DNA of 64,000 nucleotides from Corythucha ciliata (lineage: Eukaryota; Arthropoda; Insecta; Hemiptera; Tingidae), in NCBI GenBank assembly GCA_038030265.1, contig CM075941.1:51313952-51377951 (forward strand). Direction: 5' to 3'. Under the pieces are notes generated by a model that did no database searches, was not told where the DNA came from, and saw only the letters and a program-made list of their open reading frames with translations. Below are positions 9,171-21,149 of this stretch, in pieces. A program made the translations under genes and the position numbers. Every line of letters starts with the position of its first letter. The stretch's first letter is position 1.

Positions 9171-11182
9171 ATTTCAGCTGCCCAAGGAGAAACGAGGATT
9201 CAGTGCATTTTTGCAATTTCAAGCGCGGACTTTGAATTCCCTGGGACGAATGAATGGAGGTCAATTCGAACCCTTTTCCTTCCTTGAGTGCCGTGAAGGC
9301 AGCGAAGGGGTGAAAGCATGGGTGAGAGAATAAATGACATGAAGCGTGCAATACCACGTGCTAAGCCTTAGGTAGATAATGATATAACTCCAGCCGTTAT
9401 AGTATCTTTCTCGGTGTCACTTTACCTGGCAACGTCAAGTGCACTATCCTATAGACGTTCTACTCACATTACCGACACATTTTAGTTTTTATTTGGAATG
9501 TACACGAAATGTAAGAAAGTTTTAGGGTAGTAGAGAAACTTTTCATAGCACACCACTCAAGGCTATAAACTGTAAAACTGCATAATGGGGACCATAATTA
9601 GCGAATTAAAGTTGGAAATCGAGCCACATAAAGAAAAAAAAAAACACGAAAAGTTCACTCCCATTCTCATTCTTCGAGTGTTTTTCTTTTCTTTTCCAAG
9701 AAAATAGTATTAAAAAAAGATATATCCGTGGCAAGCCGTAACAATTGCTAAAACACTTGAATCTGATTCACTCGATCCAAAGTTCAACAAGAAAATAAAA
9801 AACTTATTCCAATTTCCGCTTCATTCCTTCTCCAAATGTTCAAACAATTGTCTTCCTCGGTCAAACGATAAATGACCAGAGTTTTGTGTGAACGACTAAT
9901 GAAATTAAAGTTGTCTCAGTGGGCAGGGGGTGTGGCTTTTGTGAAACGAATAAAAAGAAGGACCACGCTTTTCTTTAATGGCACCGTATCAATTGAGATA
10001 ACATCAAGTGGGTGAAAATAAAACTCTTTGATGATATTGAAAACTTGAAAGGTAAATACTCAGCTGAAAGTTGAAGGAAGGTAGGGGGGGGGAGTGGAGG
10101 CTGATGTGTTTCAGCGATGACGCAGTGTCATGAGGGGAGTCGGGAGCCCTTCCACGCCCGTGAAATTGGTGTTTTCATTTATAAAGTGTGTTTTGTTATT
10201 CTGAAGTGAACTGGAAGGGCCCTGACTCTTGAGTAATCATTTTTGAAGATAAAAAAAAGGCACTCAAGAAGCAGAAATACTTTAAATGTAAATTGCTTAC
10301 TTTATACTCCACCATAAAAATTGAAAAATGGAGGCACTGCTCAATTTTCACAATTGGTGACATTAAAGAATTCCTTAATTTTATTTTGTCTTCTCGATTT
10401 TCTATTTTTATCTTTTGTAAACAAGACTATCCCTGCGGTATTCAAGCCGCCTCACTTACTATCCGAGAAACAGCGCAGCTGCTTTCTTGTGAAGCAATCA
10501 CACCCCCTCTCGCTCCTTACAACCTTATTTCTGTCTGTGTAACTTGAGATTATACCGAGATAGAGAAGTAAGAGTGGGTAAATAAAAGAAAAGAGGTTTT
10601 CCAGCCGCCTTGGTGAGAATGGCGAAAGAAAAACGTTTGGTCTATTTACATCCAGATATATGGGCGTGTGAAAGAGAAGAGCATGTGGCCTCCTCAATAT
10701 CAGTGGCATAAAAGAGTGAAACTTGCCAACGGAAAGCGGTAGTTTCGTATGCGTTGGAAATGAATGAACCACAGTTAAAACACGTTCATTTAACGTCTAA
10801 TTCATCACGAATACCACCAGATTCAGGTGCAACCCTGCCTCGTTCATTTAAGACGCGGAATCTTACTGCAGCATCCGAAAACTGGTAACCTATAGTTCTG
10901 AATAATTGACTAAGTACGCCATAACATAGACCATTCCTGCCACAGAAGTTGGCATCAGACAAGCCTTTGATAGGGTTATCCCTGTGATTTTGGTCTCACG
11001 AAGTGTCTCGTAGACCGCAGCCACGGAATCATCAGGCCTGATGGTTGCAAGGCATAGCCACAACGCAAGTGGCCCTCGTCATCATCATCATCAAGATCTT
11101 TTTTTTTTTTTTTTGCTTGTCTGTGACCGAATTTGGTCCTCAATCGCATCAGAGTCCACGCTCAGGCTCTAGCGTACCGAGG
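9171..11182. other. No gene seen
   Basis: Unique-looking AT-rich sequence with G-runs (10084-10093), a CAT microsatellite beside a T-run (11083-11116) and short ORFs of low complexity. Nothing is recognised. Confidence 0.45.
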
Positions 11183-13277
11183 CAGGGGCGAGGGGAGCGG
11201 ACCGCCCCGGGCCCCCGTTCGGATGGGGGCCCTGAAAAGCTTAAACATGTAAAATTTGGGCTTTTTAAATAGAAAGACTGGCAAAAATCGCTTGTAAAAT
11301 TGAGAAATACGCTGATTCGCGGTTAAAATTGAGAAAAATTTCTATAAAAGCGGTTGTTAATATTGATAAAAAGTGCTAATTCACAGCTGAAATTGAGAAA
11401 ACGCGTATTTTTTAAAACTTTTATTCCATTCGCCGACTAGTTTCTTCGAATATAGTAATTTCGCAATGCAATGAAACAAACGGTAAATCGATGGGTAGAA
11501 TAAGAGAGAAAAATTAGTTAAGAAACGCGAATTTGTGGAAAGAATACACAAAAAGTGCTAGTTCGCAGCTAAAACTGAACGGAAAAAACGCTGAAATTGA
11601 GAAAAATGCCTTAAATTTTGCAAAACTAGTTATTTCGGCCAAAAAAGGGGAAAAACCCAAATTCTCGGCTAGAATTGTGATTAAGCGAAAGAACTGGCGG
11701 CTTTAAAACTTAAGAAATATCCCTAGTTCACAGCTGACATTGAGATAACGCAAAATCACGAATTCTTGGGGCAAACTCGGGACTGAAATTGGGAAAAAGC
11801 CCTTATTCACGAGGCTAAAACTGAGAAAAGCGCTAATTCAAGGACAAAAAAGAGAAAAAAGCGCATTCGCGTCTTAAAAATGAAGAAACAAGCTATAATT
11901 CATGGCTAAAATTATGATAAAGTGCTACAATTTAGCAGCTATAAAAATTGAGACAAAAATGGAATTCATACCTCTGGGGAGAAACGCAACATTGGGACTG
12001 AAATTGAGAAAAAGCGCTAATTCACGAGTGAAATAGACAAAAACGCGAATTCGCGTCCAAAAGTGAAGGAAAACGATAGTTCATGTCCGTGAAATTGCGA
12101 TTTTACGGATAAAATCGAGAAAAAGTGCTATAATTCGCTGCTAAAATTAAGAAAAAAAAGCTGATTCACAGCTTGAAAAGGAGAAAACGCCAACTCGCCG
12201 ATTCTTGGGGCAACTTCGGGGCTGACACGGAGAAAAATCGCTTTTTTCACGCGGCTAAAACTGAGAAAAACGCCAATTCACGGATAAAAAAATGAACAAC
12301 GCGAATTTGAGTCTAAAAATAGAGGAAGACGCTATTCACGGCTAAAATTGTGATAAAGTGTTACAATTTGGCAGCTTTAAAAATTGAGAAAAAGCGCAAA
12401 TTCACACATAAAATTGAGATAACGCCAGCTCACGGATTCTCGGGGCTGAGACTGACATTGAGAAAAAGCGCTAATTCACGAGCGAAATAGACAAAAACGC
12501 GAATTCGCTTCTAAAAGTGGGGGAAACCGATAGTTCAAGTCCGTAAATTTGCGATTTGACGGATAAAAAGTGCTCTAATTCGCAGCTAATATTAAGAAAT
12601 GTGCTAATTCACTGCTGAAATTGAGAGAACACCATTGAGGTACCTATGAAAAATTGCGATTTTACGGATAAAAACGAGAAAAAGTGCTATAATTCGCAGC
12701 TAAAATTAAGAAATGTGCTGATTCGCTGCTGAAATTGAGAGAACACCAACTCGCGAATTCCTGAGGCAACTTGGGTAATGAAATTAAGAAAAAGCGCTAA
12801 TTCAAGCGGCTAACACTATGAAAAAGTGCTAATTCGTGGTTAACAAAGACGGAAAACCACGAATTGGCGTTTAAATTGGAAAAAAAGCGCCAATTCGCTG
12901 CTTACATTTATAAAACACTCTAATTCGCGGATAAAATTGGGAAAGAGCACTCAAACGCTACCCAATTTGCAGAATCTTGAGGCAACTTTACGGTTAAGAG
13001 CTTATAAAAAGCGCCGATTCGCGTCTAAAAATGAGAAAATGAGCTAATTCGCGGGTAAAATTGAGGAAAAAGCGCCGCTTCGTAGCTAAAAATGAGAAAA
13101 TGAGCTAATTCGCGGAAAAAATTGAGAAAACGCACTTTAGAGGCAATTTCGTGGCTAAAATTGAGGAAAATATATACTTCAAAGCTGCAAAAAAGTATAT
13201 TTACGGTTTAATTAGAGACTAAAGGGCCTCCTAGAGATTTCCGCCCCGGGCCCCGGACAAGTTTTGTTCCGCCACTG
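11183..13277. mobile_element. Family A array between hAT-like ends
   Basis: The segment starts CAGGGGCGAGG and ends with CCGCCACTG, the terminal forms of the hAT elements elsewhere in the window, with GC-rich CCGCCCCGGGCCCC just inside both ends. The interior (about 11290-13200) is family A in the minus orientation. Flanking 8-mers (TACCGAGG and GGTAGTGG) do not match, so the two ends may belong to different insertions. The array contains a higher-order duplication of about 455 bp (11900-12150 against 12340-12580). Confidence 0.6.
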
Positions 13278-13690
13278 GGTAGTGGTGATCGCATAACAAA
13301 ACAGCGGGTTTGATGCCCCCAGGGTAGAGATGCCCGGTGCGCACCGCACATGCCGCACGCCCCTTGCTACGCCTGTGCTTCATATTGCTTAAATTTGGGC
13401 TAAAACCCTCTCCGGGGAGGGTGGCCGATAGGTGGATCGCCCTCCTTTGCCAGATGGCAGGGGTAAAGTGTAGAAGAAGAATCAATAATATACCTAACAA
13501 AAAGTCTGCAGAAAAGTGAAAGATGGGGGGGGGGCGAATGTTCTAGGCATTGCTATTTTTCATCTCGCAAATGATCCAGGGTTTTCGATCTGAGCCTGGG
13601 GGAGGCGAGGCCCCCCCAGACTAAATTCCGGGGGGGGGCGGCCGCCCACCCAGCCCCCCCGGTTCCGCCGCCACTGCCGTTGTTGCTTCG
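13278..13690. other. GC-rich stretch with a second hAT-like right end
   Basis: A GC-rich insert-like sequence leads to a second terminus, CCGCCGCCACTG, at 13676. The partner left end was not found. The ORFs at 13231-13500 and 13337-13519 have no family features. Confidence 0.5.
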
Positions 13691-14110
13691 AGAAATCACG
13701 AATTAGCGTTTTTGAGCCTGCTGAGCAATGGACGACTGCAGCTTTTTCTCAATTTTATAGCGGTGAATTAGCGCCTTTACTAAATTATCGCCGGACATTA
13801 GTGTTTTTTCCATTTTTAGCCACGAATTAGTGATTTAATTAGTTTTATACTATGAGCAAGCGCTTTTTCGCTATTTCAGCCACAAATTTTAGTGCTTTTC
13901 CCCGCATACTTGCCCCAAGACTAGCACATTAGAACGCCTTCTAAATGTTTTCCGTCGTTTAAAGGCCTATAGAAACTTGGGATTAGCGTATTTTCTCTGT
14001 TTTGTCGGCGACGTTGTCTTCAGATATCTCGAATTTCTGTATTTTTCTTACTTTAATTGGCAAATGAGCGCTTATTCTCAATATTTGCCGTTAATGAACG
14101 CTTTGAAATC
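13690..14110 (+). repeat. Family A array, short
   Basis: About a dozen divergent ~30-bp units (for example AGCCACGAATTAGTG, AGCGCTTATTCTCAA). Confidence 0.75.
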
Positions 14111-14605
14111 TAAAAATCCATATTTTTCATCTTAAAACATTTCAGTGCCCCCCCCCCTCACCAAAGTGGTGTCCTCACCTTCTGTGTCCTCATCATCTAT
14201 GCACTGTGGCACTGGCTGTTACATTGTGAACGAGGGTAGATAGAGGGGTGTCATCTTTACAGCTCCCCCTTTTACAGTATTTTGGTGCGAGAAAAGTTAA
14301 ATAAATCTCTTATTGGTACGGCGATCAACAAATTATAGCAGACACCATCTTATTAGGGGGGGGGGGGTTGAACCCCCAAAACCCACCCCGTAAATCCGCC
14401 ACTGCCTGCTCTCTTCAACAGAAAAGATGAACATTATAGAAATTTGAAAGACAAAATGTGGGATCAAGCTGTCTTGACGAGACCCGTTTCACTACTGGAG
14501 ACTGGACACGCGATACTTAGAACGCAAGTGTGTTGAGACGGTTTTGGTGACGGGCAGGCGCGTTTTTTTAATCGCCGCGTTTAAAAAACGCAAGTGTGTT
14601 TGGGC
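14111..14605. other. hAT right-end fragment and unassigned sequence
   Basis: 14342-14404 matches the right end of the outer hAT at 19063-23543: CACCATCTTATTAGG, then a G-run, CCCCCAAAACCC and ATCCGCCACTG. The left partner end is not seen. 14405-14605 is unassigned; AACGCAAGTGTGTT occurs twice in it, 66 bp apart. Confidence 0.6.
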
Positions 14606-15276
14606 CCTAAAAAACGAAAAACTGACTTAGGTTCTTGGGAATTTATTTTCGGTAATTTTTCAATTAAACTTCGGATAGGCTCTGAGAGTTTTATTTGAGA
14701 AAAATGACAAGTAGACGGAGGGAGAGGGGCTACAAATGACGGCCAAGTGGGTGGAGCGATTGAAGACGGAAGTGACCTGGGGTCCTCTTCACGATCGGAA
14801 GTTCCACGAATCGGATATTCGCTACTTTTCGCGGCAAGAGTTGCAGCCTCGCATACTTTTATAGCGGGTGTTGCGTCTTTTGTCGTGGGAGGAGTTTCGA
14901 TTGGGGCTGCAGGCTTTTGAGCGAACAGCGCCGACATGATGCTCGCCAATTGGGCTTGGATATTGTCATACTTGGCATTGTGACTTTCCGCGGCCTTTTT
15001 TAGGGTTTCAATATCAGTTTTATTAGTCTTAATTGATTGGTGCAACACCGCTACATTGCTGTGAGTCTGACGTACCATTGCGTGAAGCTTATCCAACGTT
15101 ATTTTGCAACATTCGTTTTGGAATTTCGCTTTCAACTCTGTTCGGAGCTTGGAGTAATTTTCCACCGTTATATTACTACAACCTTCACAACGGACCTTTT
15201 TACGTGTTGTGCACGTTAAAAAAGGATCGTCTTCCTCTAATGTGCGCGCGCAATTGGAACAATTAGTGGTGGTCAT
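14606..15276 (-). pseudogene. gag: Truncated gag of gypsy-2
   Basis: About 220 residues homologous to the gypsy-1 Gag N-terminus. Cys6, Cys9, Cys22, Cys30 and Cys33 are kept, but the fourth cysteine (Cys25 in gypsy-1) is replaced by Arg. The frame crosses the point where gypsy-1 is frameshifted (KLSEPIRSLIEKLP), which helps locate that break. It then runs into foreign sequence at about 14606; the last few codons to 14581 are not gag. Confidence 0.82.
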
Positions 15277-15601
15277 GTTTGTGTGTTTATTTTGATGAGA
15301 CGTTTAACGCCTTGTGTGTGTACGAAAATAAAGGAAACCGGGGGAAAAAAACATAAAGATAAAACAGGATTGAGAAGGGGAGATAAAAAGGAATGAATTC
15401 GATGAGGTAGTTCCTTTTGTGGGAAAAGGTGTTGTCCGCCCTTAGGACCTACTTGGTGTTAAAATCTTAGAGGATTAATAGAAATGAGTTTGAACTTGGA
15501 TAATTAGATTATTGATAGATAAATGGATAATTGGATAAAATAGAATAATTTCGAAGATTAGTTTAGTTAAATGAAAACTCAAAACTGGTAGGGTACGAAC
15601 C

Positions 15602-15613
15602 CAAGGGATGCCA
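15602..15613 (-). other. Primer-binding site of gypsy-2
   Basis: TGGCATCCCTTG on the minus strand, identical to gypsy-1, two bases from the LTR end. Confidence 0.78.
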
Positions 15614-15615
15614 CT

Positions 15616-15929
15616 TGAGAGGGGTTTACCCACTAAAAAAGATGAGTCCCACGAGCAGGGCGAAAGAGGAAATTAAACTTGAAATCCAAGACAGGCTCAA
15701 CAATTGTATTTAAGATAAATAATATATTCTTTCACGAGAAACAAATAAAATGGGTACCTTTATAAATGAGACAATGTCAGAACCGGCGATCGGATGAGGA
15801 GAGACGGAGAAGATGGGAGAAAAACGGAAAGCTATCTTGCTCGTAGGGAACTGACTTATCGCTCTTAGGGTCCTCTCTTGTGTCCCCCCTCTCGGCGATA
15901 GGGTGGAGTTGGTGAGGGGGTCCCTCACA
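15616..15929 (-). repeat. LTR of gypsy-2
   Basis: 314 bp with TG...CA ends on the minus strand. It begins TGTGAGGGACCCCC and differs from the gypsy-1 LTR over most of its length apart from the ends. Confidence 0.82.
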
Positions 15930-16999
15930 AACTGCACCGGAGAAAATGATCAACCGGAAGAACATAGTCCTGAAACTAGTCTCATTCGAAAGGTTTTGTG
16001 GAGCTGATTACGAATATGATCGTCTGGCGCCGTCTGCCAGGTGCATTTGCCCTTAGTGGCTCGCCAAACTCACGTAATTCGCCAGGTGCATTTGCCCTTA
16101 GTGGCTCGCCAAACTCACGTAATTCGGTAAATTTTAATCAACCGGAATAACACAGTCCCGAAACTGGTCTTATTGGATAGGTTTTATGGAGATGATTACA
16201 AATATAATCGTCTGGCGGCGTCAGCCTGGGGCACTAGCCCTTAGTGACCAGTCAAACTGCACCGGAGGAAAGTAATTAACTGGAAGAACATAGTCCTGAA
16301 ACTAGTCTCATTCGAAAGGTTTTGTGGAGCTGATTGCGAATATGATCGTCTGGCGCCGTCTGCCTGAGGCTTTTGCCCTTAGTGGCTCGCCAAACTCTCG
16401 AAATTTGGAAAATTTTAATTATGGACTATGTTCTTCCAGTTATTTAAAATTTTAGCAAATTTCGGGAGTTTGGTGAGTCACAGAGGGCAAATGCCCCTGG
16501 CAGACTGCGCCAGGCGATCATATTTGTAATCAGCTCCATAGAACCTTTCGAATGAGACTGGTATCACGACTATTTTCTTCCGGTTAATCATTTTCTCTCT
16601 GTGCAGTTTGATGGGTCACTAAGGGCAAGTGCTCCAGGCAGACACCGGCAGACGATCATTTTCGTATTCAGCCACATGAACCCTGTCGCATAAGACAATA
16701 TTCCGGACTTATTTTTTCCGGTTAATTAATATACCTGATTTAGGGGGTTTGACTGGCCACCGAGGGCGAATGCCCCCGGCAGACGATTATGTTTTTAATA
16801 ATCTCCATAGATCCTTTCGAATAAGACCAGTTTCAGGACTATGTTCTTCCGGTTAATTGAAGTTTACTGAATTTCGTGAGTTTGCGAGCCACTGAGGGCA
16901 AATGCCCCAGGAAGACGGTGGCAGACGATCATATTCGTAATCAGCTCCATAAAACCTTTCGAATGAGACTAGTTTCAGGACTATGTTCTTCTGGTTAAA
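15930..16999. repeat. Palindromic array of a ~165-bp satellite
   Basis: Three units in the forward direction (15930-16421) are followed by about four reversed units (16422-16999). Each unit contains AACCGGAAGAACATAGTCC, GAAACTAGTCTCATTCGAAAGG, GATCGTCTGGC and a GGCAAATGC-type segment or their complements. The switch point is at about 16421. A perfect 45-bp tandem duplication (16036-16080, 16081-16125) lies in the left arm. No ORF of note. Confidence 0.92.
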
Positions 17000-17639
17000 T
17001 GTATGTCCCAAATTAAGGACTTTAATTAGCTATAAAATCCTTAGGCCCCAGATACAGCATGACAGACTTCCGGACTCGTATATTGGGGTTCAAATTCCGT
17101 CATTTTGTATACCTTTTGTGACTATGTTCTTCCGGTTGAATGGGACTGTTGCCAGCTCTCGGTCTATAAGTGAAAGAATGAACAGAAGCGTGGAATCTGC
17201 AAACTGTGTTTTTCTCGAGGATAGAAGTGGAAAATGAATGAAAAATCTCAACACTTCAGACGGGATGCGAAAGGCACATTTTCTCTCTATACTAAAAGCG
17301 ATTCGCGATCCACAATAATTCGATCCTTCAAAGGCGGATCTTTCGTAAAATTGGGTGGAGGGGAGGGGCACGTCGAATCATTTCCCATCAAATAATATGG
17401 TGAGGGCGGGGAGGGGGCTTAAAAAATCGCCGTATGCCATTCGATTTTCCTGGCGCTTCTAAATTCGGCTCAAGAATTCAAGACAACAAGTGCCTTCAAT
17501 TACGGGCGGGGGAGCTGCTCGGGTCATTCCTCGCGAATCCCGTCCACATCCATCAATCAACCCTCGTCTACTAGTCTAAATGTCTACTAAACGGATTACA
17601 CTTTCTCGCCTTATTTGTGCACCAATCCTGGGTTTAAGG
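17000..17639. other. No gene seen; one stray satellite fragment
   Basis: ACTATGTTCTTCCGGTT at 17121-17137 is a scrap of the satellite. The rest is unassigned. Confidence 0.5.
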
Positions 17640-18640
17640 TCTCGTTTCAATCACTTTTTAGGGCGCACCTACCCAGTTTGGTCACTTTTGGAGTACTACG
17701 AATTTCAAATATTTTGTCAGTCGGTTTTACCATTTTTTAGATTTGGATAGTCTAACAAGGCATTTTTTTGGAGCGAAAAGTCCGTCAAACCAAAGCACTT
17801 TTTCGGCACGAATAGTCAGTTGCCATTTTTAGGACGAATCTTCAAACTGACATTCTAGAGTCCGATGGTGGTCAGGTTGGTCAGTTTTGGAGCCGGAGGT
17901 GCCAAGTTTGGTCTTTGCAGAAAGAGAAGGAATGGCCAGTTTGGTCATTTTCAAGCACGAACGGTTGGTTTTGCCATTTGTTTTCATGGCCTGAGTTGCC
18001 TTTGTAGGCAATTATGAATATAGGGCCTGTATGGGTATTCTATTTCATGTTTTTGGCCGTTTTTGGGTGCACGAATCGTCGATTTGGCCATTTTAATGTC
18101 AAGAATCATTTATGGGCATTGTCTTGACGCCAATCGTTAGCTTAGTCATTTTTGGTGCGCATAGATGAAAATTATTCGGAGCCGAAACTATTTGGCAATA
18201 TTTAGCGCGCAAATGGTCAGTTCAGCCATTTTGAAGGCCGCGTTTCAAAGCCGCAAATCTTACAATTTTGCCATATTTGGGCGCAAATGGTCATTTTAGC
18301 CGGTTTTCGGGCATTAATAGTCCGTTGAGGTAAAGCGCAACTAGTCAGTATTGAAACATGTTGAGTGAATGTTCAGGTTGGCCATTTTCGGCGCGAGAGT
18401 GGTCGATTTCACTATTATCAGGCCAGGACATTATATGCTTCGACTTTTTCAATGCGCGAATCGTCATTTTTGCGTTTTTTTAAAGCGCGCAGATAGCTTG
18501 GCCATGTTCAGGGCGCGTAGTATCTGTTTAGCCATTTTCTGACACGAGTCAGACCGTCCATTTATACAGTGAAACCCGTTAGAAAATTGTCAGTTTAGCC
18601 ATTTTCACAGCGTGAATCGTCAGAATTAGCCTTCCTTTGT
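17640..18640 (-). repeat. Family B degenerate tandem array (~30-bp unit)
   Basis: On the minus strand units read roughly AAAATGGC, AAAACTGAC, CATTCGCGCC. Here they appear as GGCCATTTT, CGGCGCGAA, TCGTCAGTT. A hAT-like right end, GTCCGCCCCTG, closes it at 18651. Confidence 0.82.
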
Positions 18641-18651
18641 GTCCGCCCCTG

Positions 18652-18924
18652 GTTAGGAAATGGGGTGATGAGAGGAAGGGGACGGTTGATGATGAGGGCG
18701 GCGTTAACAATTTATTTGTAGGTACATTAAAGTTTCTTGTTTCTGTTTTTCTTATGAATTGAGGGGGGTGGGTCAATATGACCTCTGGATGCGCGCTAGT
18801 TATCGTTGACAACGGCTAAATCCCTCGCACTATAAAAGTTACTGATTTATTTCCCTCATTTTTAACTTCCGAGAAAGAACAAGTAAGTTCATAGTAGTGA
18901 CAGTCACCCCCCCCCCCACTTCTA
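18652..18924. other. No gene seen
   Basis: Short unassigned spacer containing a C-run. Confidence 0.4.
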
Positions 18925-19054
18925 GCGTGAAAGAGTCTTGCGAGACTCTTGCACAAGACCAAGAACAAGACTGAGCCTGCGAGACCAAGACCAAGATCAA
19001 GACTGGATTGTGAATGCAAGACCAAGACGCAAGACTCGCTGTGCAAGACCAAGA
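18925..19054 (+). repeat. (CAAGAC)n minisatellite
   Basis: Irregular repeats of CAAGACCAAGAC. The inverted complement (TCTTGGTCTTG) appears just beyond the right end of the hAT (23552-23570), so the hAT landed in a region with inverted CAAGAC tracts. Confidence 0.85.
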
Positions 19055-19969
19055 CTGTCAAGCAGTGGCGGATCCAGGATTTCATCTTGGGAGGGGTTCC
19101 ACCACAAATCTGATAAACTCTTTCTTCTTTTGAAACAATGTTCTAGCCATCAGCATAGGGAGAATTCGTAAGTTCCGGGTCATATTTTTAAAGTGATCAC
19201 GATGCCCGCGGGGTAAAGGCCTCCCACGATTGCGCTCTGGCGAACAACTGCAAAATGGTGACATTTTTTGAGGCAAATATCAGCGAAGTTGAGAGCTTCC
19301 TGTCAGAAACTCACGATACTGCGCCGTTTCACGATTTCGCGAATTTGAAAGTTTCGGGGATTTTTTTAGTTGAGTGAACGCGGAACCTAGACAATGGTGT
19401 CAACGCCACGTCAGCGCCCTGACAAGTAGCCGCAAAGTCACAGCATTTTTAGGAGAAATTGGAAGTTTCCTAGGTTTTTTAGCAACTGGCTTTCCGGGCT
19501 TAAATGAGGCAATTCCCACAGCTTAATTCAACAGAATCACAAAAGTTTGAAGCCATTTGGTCTGAACGGCCCCGACAGCGTCCATGGCCTCGCGAATAGC
19601 CGATAGCACGAATAGCAAGATTACAAGAGCCAAGCATTGTGTTTGAAATTTCTGGTCCTATATCCCCGCAGAGCATGATGAATACCCAAAAGATTGGAAG
19701 TTCCATGGCCTAGCATCAACGGCAATGCGATTTTCCTGTCTTAATTCCCTCGAAAATGAAAGTTTGGGGCCTTAATTATATTAATTTTTGTAAAATTGCA
19801 AGTTTTGGGGCCTTTAACCTGGCAGCGAAACTCTGTCTAACAGGCCTTTGAGCAAAGCCTGACAAATTCCCACAAAATAGTAAGTTTCGATACTGGATAT
19901 CCACGCGATGGCCGATGGACATTATTTAAGGGTTTTAATTTCGGTGAATTTACCAGTTTAGAGCCTTTA

Positions 19970-21080
19970 TAATACAAGCAAATTAATGCGTTTCCTCTTT
20001 TCTAGCTGCGAATTAGCGGAGTTTGTCAAATTGCTCCGAAAACTAGCGTTCGTTTCCATTTCAGAAGCGAATGAGCGATTTGTCTCAATTTTAGCCTGAA
20101 ATTAGCGAGCGGTCTTTCTCAGTTTTAGCCACGAATTAGTGTGTCTTATCAAAATGTATCTGACGAATAAGCGTTTCCTTCTCAATTTCAGCAGCGTGTT
20201 TCCGACGTTTCTCCATTTTAGCCTAGGATTAGCATTTTTCTTCACTTCTCAGTCATGTGGATTAGCGATTTTTCATCTCTATTGCCGCAAAATAGCGCTA
20301 TTTCTCAATTTCACCCGCAAGATATTCCCTAGTTTCAATTGCGAATTATTTATTAATTTTACCCGCGAGTTGGAGCTCTCAGCCCCGAATTACTGGGCCT
20401 CCTAATCCGCGAATTATCGTTTTTCTCCCTTTTATAGCTGCGAATGAGAGTTTATTGTCAACCTATGCCGCAAAATAACGCATTTCTACAATTATAGCAG
20501 CGAATAAGCTCTTTTCCTCAATTTTGTTGGGGAATAAGCGGTTTTTCTCTGTTGTTTAAGCTGTGAGTCTTTCCGTGGCGTAGCGTTTTCCTCAATTTTG
20601 GCAGCGGTTTTTGTTTTTTTTTTTTACTATTTTTGTCGCGACTTAACACTATTTCTCACCGTAGCTGCCAAATTTTTTCTTAATTTTACTGGTGAACTGC
20701 GAATTAGTGGATTTTCTAATAATTGATCCACGAATCAGCGACTTTCTTTATTTCACTTGCTATAATACACGCTTTTTGCCGCGAATTGAACCTTATCTCT
20801 ATTTTCACCCGCGGATAAGCGTTTAATTCCCATTTAAGGTGGGAAGTAATTAGCAGTTTTCTTAGTTGTAACCGTGAATTAGGAGGTTCTATAAATTTTC
20901 GCCACGAATTAGTGATTTTTTCATGTTATCTACATGTGAATTAGCGCTTTTACTCAATTTCAGTCCCGATGTTACCTCGAAAAACCGCTGGAATAGGCGT
21001 TTTTTCAACACTAGTTGATGCTTCTGAGTGATTGATTACTGTTTTTACTCATAGCTGCGAATTGCAGGTCAAAGAATCAT
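19970..21080 (+). repeat. Family A array inside hAT-1
   Basis: Units such as AGCTGCGAATTAGCG followed by a TTTCTCAATTTTAGC-like half, spaced ~30 bp and strongly diverged. Confidence 0.85.
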
Positions 21081-21149
21081 CTGTGCAGCCCAGATTTGTT
21101 AGTAGGCACCATCTTCTTAGGGTGGGGGGTTGAAACCCCCAAAACCCTC

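Larger units (their letters stand above)
14606..15929 (-). mobile_element. Truncated Gypsy copy (gypsy-2) related to gypsy-1
   Basis: An LTR (15616-15929), primer-binding site, leader and the N-terminal part of gag remain on the minus strand. Homology to gypsy-1 stops near 14606 and all of pol is missing. The outer LTR edge abuts ACTGCACCGG, a motif that recurs inside the neighbouring satellite (near 16256), so the element was inserted in that satellite. Confidence 0.9.

Noticed and set aside
11183..13277. Complete hAT with TIRs
   Set aside because: Ends look right but the flanking 8-mers do not match; reported only as an array between hAT-like ends.
17040..17110. tRNA-like T-arm (GGGGTTCAAATTCCGTC)
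   Set aside because: No acceptor pairing, D-arm or anticodon arm could be built around it.
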